From Planctomycetaceae bacterium (lineage in GTDB: Bacteria > Planctomycetota > Planctomycetia > Pirellulales > UBA1268): DNA of 8,385 nt. This document shows positions 1 through 6,536 of the stretch, one piece after another (position 1 is the stretch's first letter; each line of letters starts with the position of its first letter). The notes under the pieces were generated by a model. It had not been told where the DNA came from. It saw only the letters and a list, made by a program, of their open reading frames with translations, and searched no databases. Location: the NCBI GenBank assembly GCA_947453875.1, contig CANGIH010000083.1:1-8385 (forward strand), in the 5' to 3' direction. The translations under genes were made by a program, and so were the position numbers.

Positions 1-1116
1 GCCAAGGGCTCGATCTTCTCCAGTGGCCCGGCGAATTATTTCCGCATCGCCAACAATCCCTCCGATCTCGCCGAATCGACGGCACAGCTCTTCCTCGGCA
101 CGCGGCTGCAGTGTGCCAAGTGCCACCACCATCCCTACGAGCGGCTCTCGCAGGCCGACTACTACGGGTTTGCCGCCTTCTTCGCCCGGGTCGCCTCGAA
201 AAACAGCGCCGAGTTCGGCATCTTCGGCGGTGAGACGGTGGTGGTGGTGAATCCGTCGGGGGAGGTGGCTCATCCGAGGAACGGGCAGCTGATGAAGCCG
301 ACGCCGCTCGAGGGGGAGCCGATGGAGAACGCCGACGATCGACGGATCGCGCTGGCAGAATGGCTCACCGCCCGTGACAACGCCTGGTTCTCCCGGAACA
401 TCGTCAACCGCTACGTGGCCTATCTCCTTGGCCGCGGCCTCGTCGAGCCGATCGACGACATCCGCTCCACAAACCCGCCTTCGAACGCCGAGATGATGGA
501 TCTGCTCGTGGCCGAATTCCGCGGCAGCGGGTTCGATGTCCGCCGGCTGATGCGGTTCATCATGACGTCGCGGCTCTATCAGCTCGACTCGCAGCCCGAT
601 TCGGCAAACGCCACCGACGAACGCTTCTACAGCCACTACCGGGTGAAGCGTCTCGGTGCCGAGGCGCTCCTCGACAGCATCGACGACGCCACCGGGGTTC
701 GCACCAAACACCCGAATCTCCCCCTCGGGACCCGGGCGATCGAATTGCCGGATGCCTCGGCTGCCAACACGAATCCGTTCCTGGTGACATTCGGAAAGCC
801 GAAGCGGGCGAGTGTCTGCGAATGCGAGAGGACTCCCGACGAAAACCTGGCCCAGGCGCTCCACACCCTCAACGGCGACATCGTCGCCACGAAGGTCGCC
901 GACGGTGCCGGCCGCGTCGCCAAGCTCGTCGCCTCCGCACAGCCGCTGCCTGTGTGCATCGAGGAGCTCTATCTCGCCACGCTTTCCCGCCCGCCGACGG
1001 CGGCCGAAGCGGCCGACGCCGCGGAGATCGTCGCCATCTCCCCTTCGCCGACCGAAGGGCTCCAGGACATCCTCTGGGCGTTGATCAACTCCAAGCACTT
1101 CATCTTCGTGCGGTGA
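1..1116 (+). CDS. DUF1549/DUF1553 (PSD1-type) protein, C-terminal part, 5' end outside window
   Basis: The reading frame is open from base 1 to the TGA at 1114-1116, giving 371 residues with no start visible; an internal GTG at 238 is a valine codon, not the start, because typical DUF1549 sequence precedes it. Residues 38-46 read CAKCHHHPY followed by a DYYGFAAFF stretch, the usual end of DUF1549, and include a CxxCH motif that could bind haem (inference). The DUF1553 part follows: NRYVAYLLGRGLVEP at about 136-150, FGKP at 264-267, CECER at 273-277 and the usual ending ALINSKHFIFVR. Full-length relatives are exported and often carry cytochrome-like domains at the N terminus, which would lie upstream of this window. 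Biochemical function of the family is not established. The next gene starts 3 nt after the stop, so the two are almost certainly cotranscribed. Family assignment is firm; function is unknown. Confidence 0.93.
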   Translation, partial: AKGSIFSSGPANYFRIANNPSDLAESTAQLFLGTRLQCAKCHHHPYERLSQADYYGFAAFFARVASKNSAEFGIFGGETVVVVNPSGEVAHPRNGQLMKPTPLEGEPMENADDRRIALAEWLTARDNAWFSRNIVNRYVAYLLGRGLVEPIDDIRSTNPPSNAEMMDLLVAEFRGSGFDVRRLMRFIMTSRLYQLDSQPDSANATDERFYSHYRVKRLGAEALLDSIDDATGVRTKHPNLPLGTRAIELPDASAANTNPFLVTFGKPKRASVCECERTPDENLAQALHTLNGDIVATKVADGAGRVAKLVASAQPLPVCIEELYLATLSRPPTAAEAADAAEIVAISPSPTEGLQDILWALINSKHFIFVR

Positions 1117-1119
1117 CAC

Positions 1120-3261
1120 GTGGCCATTCGCGTCCTGTCGGCTCTCCTGCTCTGCTGCTGGTGCCTGATCGTCCCGGCGGCCGGTCAGACCAACAACAGC
1201 TACCCGATGCTCATGAGCCTCCGCCCCGCGGCGGCGATCGTCGGGGCGACGACGGAGCACGAGCTCTCCGCCCGCTACAACCTCGCCGGAGCATCGGCGG
1301 TCGTGATTTCCGGGGGGGGAGTCCGCGCCGAGATCATCCCGCCAGACACGGAAAAGCCGGAGGACCGTGACAGGAACGACGTCTCGGCGTCGAAGACGAG
1401 GCTGCGGATCATCTGCGACACCGATGCCGTTCCCGGGATCCGCGACTTCCGTGTCATCACGCCCCACGGCGCGAGCACCGTCGGTCAGCTCATCGTCGCC
1501 AGGGAAGCTGTCGTGGTTGAAAACCCCGACAACGACACCGCCGAGAAGGGCCAGGCCGCGACGCTGCCGGCGACGCTCTGCGGCGCGATCGAGAAGGGGG
1601 AGGATGTCGATTTCTGGAGGGTGCGGATCGATGCGGCCGGCCCCTGGGTCTTTCACATGGTGTCGCAGCGTCTGCAGAACCGGCTCCATGACATGCAAAG
1701 CCGGGTCGATCCACTCCTCACGCTCCGCAGCAGCGGCGGGGCAACGATCGCCAGCAGCGACAACGTGCTTGCCGGCGATCCGCTCCTTGCGGTCGACTCG
1801 CTCGATCCGGGCGAGTATCTCCTCGAGGTTCGTGATGTTCGCTATCAGGGAAACGGCGACTGGACCTATTCGGTGGAGGCCTCGTCGCGGCCCTTCGTCC
1901 GTGCCGTCCATCCGCTCGCCGTCGCCCCGGGTGCGATCGCGTCACTGACGCTCTTCACTGGCGGGGCGGTGGGAGCGGGGCCTGTGCCGGTGGCGATCGC
2001 GGCCGACGCCCCTCGGGGGATGTCCCGCGTGGCCCCCTCCCTTGCAGGTCAGCCGCTCGGCGGCGCCTCGGTGCTCGTGACCGAGGATCCGATCATGCTC
2101 GAGCCGCCGGCTCCCGCGCCCCTTCCCGCGGCCGCCGATGGATCGGCTCCGCCGGCCACGGCCGGGCCGCTGCCGGTCAGCCCGCCGGCGGTGCTGTGCG
2201 GCCAAGTCGCCACGCCGGGGCAGGCGGACCGCTATTCATTCATGGCGAAGGCCCAGGAAACCTTCTCCTTCGAGGTCTTCTCCCGCCGCCTCGGCTCGAA
2301 CCTCGACGCCAAGCTGCGGATCCTGAACAGCGACGGCGTGCTCCTCTCGGAGGCCGACGATGCCACCTACGAGCGGGTGCTCTCCTCTGATCCCTTCCTC
2401 GATCACTGGACTGCCCCCGCCGATGGCACCTATTCAGTCGAGATTCGCGATCTTCATGGCCGGGGTGGTGAGGGCTATCCCTACGCGCTCCGCGTCGCCC
2501 GTTCCGGGCCCTCGTTCGCGATCGAAGCCGACACCGACAAGACGCTCCTCGCGCCGGGGATGGCGGCGCCGATCTACGTCAGGGCCCAGCGGCGGGGTGG
2601 ATTTGCAGGGGAGATCCTCTTGGCGATCGACGGCCTCCCTCCCGGGGTGACCGCCATCGCAGGACGCATCCTCCCGGGCGGAGTCGACGGCTGCATCTGG
2701 CTTTCCGCAGCCCCGGACGCCACCCCCGCCTGGGCGAACGTGACGATCTCCGGCCGGGCCGAGGCCAAGGGGCCCGCAGGAGAGCCGCTCCCGCTCCTCG
2801 CGCGCTCGGCGGTCCTCCAGGAGGTCTACATGCCGGGCGGCGGGCGCGGTCACTATCCCGTCGATCTCCATACCGTCTCGATCGCCAAGCCGATGGATGT
2901 CCGCGCGATCACGGTCAGCAGCACCGAGGTGATTCTCAAGCCGGGGGAGTCGAAGCGGATCGATATCACCGTCGAGCGGGCCCCCGATTACAAGGGCAAC
3001 ATCACCCTCGACATGATGCTCCAGCACCTCGAGACGCCCTACGGCAATCCTCTTCCCAAGGGGGTGAAGGTCGACGTCGGGAAGAGCAAGACGCTCCTCA
3101 CCGGCGGTGAATCGACCGGCCACATCACGCTCTCGGCCGCCCCCGATGCCGCGCCTGTCGATCGGCAACTCGTGCCGGTCACGGTTCATGCCACGATCAA
3201 CTTTGTCATGAAGCACACCTTCGCAAGCGCCCCGGTGTATGTGTCCGTCTCGTCCCCCTGA
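1120..3261 (+). CDS. Secreted protein with two PPC domains and C-terminal Ig-like domains
   Basis: This 713-residue protein starts at GTG 1120, the first possible start after the preceding in-frame stop; later starts would remove the signal peptide. No clear ribosome binding site is seen, which fits coupling to the upstream gene. Residues 1-22 form a hydrophobic signal peptide, likely cleaved near AAG/Q, so the product is exported. Residues 24-128 look like a beta-rich domain ending in GASTVGQLIVA. PPC (bacterial pre-peptidase C-terminal) domain 1 spans about 145-255 (CGAIEKGEDVDFW, then EVRDVRYQGNGDWTY). A Pro/Ala-rich linker lies at 328-357 and PPC domain 2 at about 357-460 (CGQVATPGQADRYSF, then EIRDLHGRGGEGYPYAL). 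Two Ig-like/NEW3-like beta domains follow, at about 475-552 and 598-713. No catalytic domain is visible, so a binding or structural role at the cell surface or periplasm is inferred. Such proteins are common beside DUF1549/DUF1501 genes in planctomycetes. Confidence 0.9.
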   Translation: MAIRVLSALLLCCWCLIVPAAGQTNNSYPMLMSLRPAAAIVGATTEHELSARYNLAGASAVVISGGGVRAEIIPPDTEKPEDRDRNDVSASKTRLRIICDTDAVPGIRDFRVITPHGASTVGQLIVAREAVVVENPDNDTAEKGQAATLPATLCGAIEKGEDVDFWRVRIDAAGPWVFHMVSQRLQNRLHDMQSRVDPLLTLRSSGGATIASSDNVLAGDPLLAVDSLDPGEYLLEVRDVRYQGNGDWTYSVEASSRPFVRAVHPLAVAPGAIASLTLFTGGAVGAGPVPVAIAADAPRGMSRVAPSLAGQPLGGASVLVTEDPIMLEPPAPAPLPAAADGSAPPATAGPLPVSPPAVLCGQVATPGQADRYSFMAKAQETFSFEVFSRRLGSNLDAKLRILNSDGVLLSEADDATYERVLSSDPFLDHWTAPADGTYSVEIRDLHGRGGEGYPYALRVARSGPSFAIEADTDKTLLAPGMAAPIYVRAQRRGGFAGEILLAIDGLPPGVTAIAGRILPGGVDGCIWLSAAPDATPAWANVTISGRAEAKGPAGEPLPLLARSAVLQEVYMPGGGRGHYPVDLHTVSIAKPMDVRAITVSSTEVILKPGESKRIDITVERAPDYKGNITLDMMLQHLETPYGNPLPKGVKVDVGKSKTLLTGGESTGHITLSAAPDAAPVDRQLVPVTVHATINFVMKHTFASAPVYVSVSSP

Positions 3262-3270
3262 TCAGGCCCC

Positions 3271-3276
3271 GGGAGA
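3271..3276 (+). promoter_or_regulatory. Possible ribosome binding site of the alpha-hydroxy-acid dehydrogenase
   Basis: GGGAGA sits 13 nt before ATG 3290 and 4 nt before an in-frame TTG at 3281. The spacing is long for the ATG and short for the TTG, so this site leaves the choice between the two open. It speaks against the far upstream ATG at 3239, which would lie inside the previous gene and has no purine-rich site before it. Confidence 0.4.
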
Positions 3277-3289
3277 CTCCTTGCGTGCC

Positions 3290-4438
3290 ATGGCCGCACC
3301 CTTCGATCACCGCTTCCCATCCATCGATGATCTCCGTGCCGGGGCACGCCGGCGGATTCCCGGCTTCGTCTTCGACTTCCTCGATGGTGGCTGCAACGAC
3401 AACGTCAACCTGCGGCGCAACCGGTCCGACCTCGACGACATCGAGCTGCGCCCCTTGTATCTCCGCGAGCATGGGGCGGCTTCTCTCGAGACCGAGCTCT
3501 TCGGAAAGGTGTGGGGGGCGCCATTCGGCGTCTCCCCGGTTGGGCTCCAGGGGCTGATATGGCCGGGAGCGTGCGAGGCCCTCGCCCGTGCCGCGACCGC
3601 CAGGCGGCTTCCTTTCATTCTCAGCACCTGCACGACCGCGAGCCTGGAGACGATCGGGACGATCACCGGGGGAGCGTTCTGGTTCCAGCTCTACAACCCC
3701 GTCGATCCGGCTGTCCGCGAGGATCTTCTTTCGCGTGCGGAGGGGGCCGGGTGTGACGTGCTCGTCCTCCTGGCCGACGTCCCCACCTTCGGCTATCGCC
3801 CCCACGACATCCGCAACCAGTTTTCGGCGCCGCCGCGGCTGACGGCACGAACGATTCTCCAGATGGCCCGTCGGCCCGTCTGGGCGATGACGACGCTCCG
3901 TCACGGCCGCCCGACGCTCGCCTCGATCACCCCGTACATGCCGAAGAATATCGACCTCCTCCACCTGGCCGAGTTCATGAATCGGACCTTCACCGGACGC
4001 CTTTCGGGCGACGACCTGGCCCGGATCCGCGACCGCTGGAAGGGGAAGCTGGTGCTCAAGGGGGTGGCGACGGTGGAGGATGCCGAGATCGCGGCGGCGC
4101 GGGGCCTCGACGGGCTGATCGTCTCCAACCATGGCGGCCGGCAACTCGACGCCGGGCAATCTTCGATCCGTGCACTCGGGCCGATTGTCGATGCGGTCGG
4201 CGCACGAATCCCCGTGATGATCGACAGCGGGCTCCGCTCCGGCCCCGACATCGCCCGGGCCGTCGCCAGTGGAGCCCGGTTCACGTTCTTCGGCCGGGCG
4301 TTCATGTACGCCGCGGCGGCCCTCGGCGACCGGGGGGGGGATCACGCCGCGGAGATCCTCTCGCGGCAATTGCTCCAGGTGATGGAACAGCTCGGCTGCG
4401 AGCATGTCAGCGAGCTCCCGAGGCATCTCGTCCGCTGA
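3290..4438 (+). CDS. FMN-dependent alpha-hydroxy-acid dehydrogenase/oxidase (LldD/glycolate oxidase family)
   Basis: The 382-residue product is a full-length TIM-barrel flavoenzyme that oxidises an L-2-hydroxy acid (such as L-lactate or glycolate) to the 2-keto acid using FMN. It has no signal peptide and should be cytoplasmic or at the inner face of the membrane. Visible motifs are PVGLQG (FMN region), WFQLY with Tyr135, ADVP with Asp163, Arg170, the FMN-contacting Lys257 in VLKG, catalytic His281 and substrate-binding Arg284 in SNHGGRQLD, DSGLRSG at 312-318 and the phosphate-binding GRAF at 335-338. The position equivalent to spinach glycolate oxidase Tyr24 is Phe30. The start was set at ATG 3290 because family homology begins about there; TTG 3281 or ATG 3239 in the same frame are alternatives. 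It lies 28 nt after the PPC gene on the same strand. A run of nine G at 4332-4340 falls within its 3' part. The substrate cannot be decided from sequence, so no symbol is given. Confidence 0.92.
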   Translation: MAAPFDHRFPSIDDLRAGARRRIPGFVFDFLDGGCNDNVNLRRNRSDLDDIELRPLYLREHGAASLETELFGKVWGAPFGVSPVGLQGLIWPGACEALARAATARRLPFILSTCTTASLETIGTITGGAFWFQLYNPVDPAVREDLLSRAEGAGCDVLVLLADVPTFGYRPHDIRNQFSAPPRLTARTILQMARRPVWAMTTLRHGRPTLASITPYMPKNIDLLHLAEFMNRTFTGRLSGDDLARIRDRWKGKLVLKGVATVEDAEIAAARGLDGLIVSNHGGRQLDAGQSSIRALGPIVDAVGARIPVMIDSGLRSGPDIARAVASGARFTFFGRAFMYAAAALGDRGGDHAAEILSRQLLQVMEQLGCEHVSELPRHLVR

Positions 4439-4439
4439 A

Positions 4440-4458
4440 GGGCCTTCGTCAAAGGCCC
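4440..4458 (+). terminator. Hairpin just after the dehydrogenase gene, possible terminator
   Basis: A 7-bp perfect stem, GGGCCTT (4440-4446) with AAGGCCC (4452-4458), encloses a 5-nt loop and begins 2 nt after the stop codon. No T-run follows on either strand, so it is not a canonical intrinsic terminator. It may act as a 3'-end barrier for the plus-strand unit or may be chance in GC-rich DNA. Confidence 0.35.
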
Positions 4459-4471
4459 CCGCAGCCGGTTT

Positions 4472-4505
4472 GGTCGGGGATGGCCCCTGCCACCGACAGC
4501 CGACC
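4472..4505 (-). terminator. Hairpin just after the small minus-strand gene, possible terminator
   Basis: GGTCGG (4472-4477) can pair with CCGACC (4500-4505). An alternative inner stem pairs GGGG (4476-4479) with CCCC (4484-4487). The structure lies about 15 nt beyond the stop of the minus-strand gene ending at 4520. There is no T-run, so termination is only suggested by position between two convergent units. Confidence 0.28.
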
Positions 4506-4519
4506 ACTGCCGGCGTGGC

Positions 4520-5074
4520 TCACAGCACGATCGGCCGACGGCCGCGCCGGTGGCAGACGGGGGTGAAGGGGGGAATCGGGAGCGGTTCGATCCGCGGGGT
4601 GCCTTCCTTCCAGAACCGGCGGAAGTCGCGCCGCTCGCCGCTGCTGTAAAGGTGGCGGAGAAAGGCGAAGTCGCAGCTGGAGTAATCGGCGAGCCAGCCG
4701 TCCAGATCCCGGACACCCGCCTCATGGAGCAGCGTCTGGCTGTAGGCGCAGGCCTGCCGTTCGTAGGCCTCGAGCCTGTCGAGCATCGCCGCGTCGGGAT
4801 TCACCGGGAGCTTCATCCCCAGCCGCCGGTCGTCAACGCTCGTGTTCCACTGGACGGTGTGGCCGAAGAGATGGGCGATGAGAAACAGCCTCGTCTCGGC
4901 GTCGTTGTCATGCCCGATGACGATCTCCGCCCCGTCGAGATCCCCCTTCGCGGGAGGCGCGACGACATCGATTCCGACCCTGATCCGGTATCGCTCCCGC
5001 GCGAGCGCCACCACCGCCGTGAAGGCCTCCTCGAATCGCGCCGGTGGCGTCATGGTGGAATTCCGTCGGGACAT
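4520..5074 (-). CDS. Hypothetical protein with degenerate zincin-like (ImmA/IrrE-like) HLFGH motif
   Basis: The product has 184 residues, no signal peptide and no membrane segment, so it is probably cytoplasmic. I do not recognise a named family. Residues 30-76 suggest a strand, strand, helix order in which RLFLIAHLFGHTVQWN (62-77) resembles the active helix of ImmA/IrrE-type metalloproteases (usual form HExxH), but the catalytic glutamate is replaced by Leu69. A second conserved-looking helix, LEAYERQACAYSQTLLHE (101-118), resembles the ExxAxxFA helix that supplies the third zinc ligand, with Glu105 the best candidate. The C terminus is basic and proline-rich. Metal binding through His68, His72 and Glu105 is possible, but peptidase activity is doubtful. 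The ATG overlaps the stop of the DUF1501 gene by one base (TGATG), so translation is probably coupled. A second ATG at residue 8 is possible. The gene itself is well supported by codon pattern and context; its function is unknown. Confidence 0.75.
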   Translation of the reverse strand: MSRRNSTMTPPARFEEAFTAVVALARERYRIRVGIDVVAPPAKGDLDGAEIVIGHDNDAETRLFLIAHLFGHTVQWNTSVDDRRLGMKLPVNPDAAMLDRLEAYERQACAYSQTLLHEAGVRDLDGWLADYSSCDFAFLRHLYSSGERRDFRRFWKEGTPRIEPLPIPPFTPVCHRRGRRPIVL

Positions 5075-5076
5075 CA
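5072..5076 (-). other. TGATG stop/start overlap between the DUF1501 gene and the small downstream gene
   Basis: Read on the minus strand, the stop TGA (5076-5074) shares its A with the start ATG (5074-5072). Such overlaps commonly give translational coupling by re-initiation. A purine-rich GGGGGA lies about 11 nt before the ATG, inside the DUF1501 gene. Confidence 0.7.
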
Positions 5077-6528
5077 GGCGAGGATCCCCCGCACGACGTC
5101 CCCCGACACGTCCGTGAGGCGGAAGTCGCGGCCGCTGAACCGATGGGTCAGGCGCGTGTGGTCGAGACCGAGAAGATGGAGGATGGTGGCGTGCAGATCG
5201 TTGACGCTCACCCGATTCTCCACCGCCTTGAAACCGAATTCATCGGTGGCTCCGTAGGACACGCCCCCTTTCACGCCTCCTCCCGCGAACCAGACGGTGA
5301 AGGCGTGCGGGTTGTGGTCGCGGCCGGGCTCCGCCCCTTTCTGCGCGATCGGCAGACGGCCGAACTCGCCCCCCCACACCACGAGCGTCTCGTCGAGGAG
5401 GCCGCGCCGTTCGAGATCCTCGAGCAACGCGGCGATCGGGCGGTCGGTCTCGGCGGCGAACCCCGCATGATTGCCGCGGATATCGGCGTGGCCATCCCAG
5501 CTTTTCTGGTTTTCCTCGCCGCCGGAATAGATCTGCACGAACCGCACCCCGCGTTCGACGAGCCTCCGGGCGATGAGGCACTGCCGCGCGAAGTGGCCGC
5601 AGGTCGGGTCATCGTGGCCGTAGAGGTCGAGCGTCTCGCGGGTCTCGCTGGCCAGATCGAGCGCTTCCGGGGCCGCCATCTGCATCCGATAGGCCAGTTC
5701 GTAGCTCTCGATCCGGCTCTCCAGATCCCCGGCATCGCCATCGTCGTGCAGCTTGTTGAGCCTGGCGGCCAGGTCGAACTGCGCCCGCTGCTCGGCGTCG
5801 GTCATGCCGGTGCGGCGGGCAAGATTCGGGATCGCCGTGCCGGCAGTGTCGATGCCGGTGCCCTGAAAAGCCCCCGGCAGGAATCCCGCCGACCAATTCT
5901 GCGCGTACCCCTTGGGCATGCCGCGCCCCTTGGTATCGACCATCACGACGAAACCGGGCAGGTTGCGGTTTTCACTGCCGAGGCCGTAGGTCACCCAGCT
6001 CCCGGTGCAGGGAAAACCGACCCGGGTAAACCCGGTGTTCACCCGCAACAGCGCCGGGGCATGATTGTTGGAATCGGTCCAGCAGCTCTTCACGAACGCC
6101 ATCTTGTCGACATGTCGGGCGAGGTGGGGAAAAATCTCCGCGACAGAAGCCCCGCTCTGGCCGTGCCTGGCGAACGAGAACGGACTCTTCATCAGGCCCC
6201 CCACCGCCCCGGCAAAGAAGCCGGTGTTGGCATCGAAGCCATCGAGCGGCTCCCCATCCCTCCGGGCCAGCTCAGGCTTGTGGTCGAAGGTGTCGACCTG
6301 ACTGGGCCCCCCGTTGATGAAGAGCCAGATCACCCGCTTGGCACGGGGAGGGAAGTGGGGGGGCCGCGGGGTGAGCGGATCGTCCTGGCCGTGCTGCCGT
6401 GGGGAGGGCTCGTCGGCGAGGAGCCCCGTGAGGCCGAGCAGGCCGAAGCCTCCACCACAGCGGGCAAGCGCCCGCCGCCTCGGCAGCAGGAGCGGCGTGG
6501 CTGTCGGCTGGGATGGAGGCAGACGCAT
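5074..6528 (-). CDS. DUF1501 domain protein, exported (Tat-like signal)
   Basis: The 484-residue product belongs to DUF1501, a family with an alkaline phosphatase/sulfatase-like fold and no established substrate. ATG 6528 was chosen because it lies 8 nt after the stop of the upstream DUF1553 gene and directly precedes a plausible export signal; an earlier in-frame ATG at 6582 would run 18 codons into that gene. Residues 14-38 (LLPRRRALARCGGGFGLLGL and on) look like a twin-arginine signal, though weak. Core motifs are WLFINGGPSQVDTFDHKP at 68-85, TDSNNHAPAL at 151-160, SWDGHADIRGNH at 343-354, VWGGEFGR at 384-391, GRDHNPHAF at 402-410 and the C-terminal NDLHATILHLLG at 443-454. The Asp and His residues in these motifs match the positions expected for a metal site in this fold (inference). 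Length is normal and intact. It is the usual partner of PSD1/DUF1553 genes in planctomycetes. Confidence 0.93.
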   Translation of the reverse strand: MRLPPSQPTATPLLLPRRRALARCGGGFGLLGLTGLLADEPSPRQHGQDDPLTPRPPHFPPRAKRVIWLFINGGPSQVDTFDHKPELARRDGEPLDGFDANTGFFAGAVGGLMKSPFSFARHGQSGASVAEIFPHLARHVDKMAFVKSCWTDSNNHAPALLRVNTGFTRVGFPCTGSWVTYGLGSENRNLPGFVVMVDTKGRGMPKGYAQNWSAGFLPGAFQGTGIDTAGTAIPNLARRTGMTDAEQRAQFDLAARLNKLHDDGDAGDLESRIESYELAYRMQMAAPEALDLASETRETLDLYGHDDPTCGHFARQCLIARRLVERGVRFVQIYSGGEENQKSWDGHADIRGNHAGFAAETDRPIAALLEDLERRGLLDETLVVWGGEFGRLPIAQKGAEPGRDHNPHAFTVWFAGGGVKGGVSYGATDEFGFKAVENRVSVNDLHATILHLLGLDHTRLTHRFSGRDFRLTDVSGDVVRGILA

Positions 6529-6536
6529 GGTCGGAC

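Noticed and set aside
1147..1185. Lipoprotein signal suggested by the Cys cluster in the PPC protein signal peptide
   Set aside because: The Cys residues lie inside the hydrophobic core and lack a lipobox (no Gly or Ala before Cys in an LxxC context). A standard signal peptide cleaved near AAG/Q fits better.
3239..3289. ATG 3239 as start of the dehydrogenase
   Set aside because: It lies within the PPC gene, has no ribosome binding site, and adds 17 residues rich in Pro and Ser with no family match.
3206..4507. Long minus-strand open frame (433 codons) opposite the dehydrogenase
   Set aside because: It is the antisense shadow of a clearly recognised enzyme gene. Its protein is Arg/Gly/Pro-rich with no domain, and long open antisense frames are expected in GC-rich DNA.
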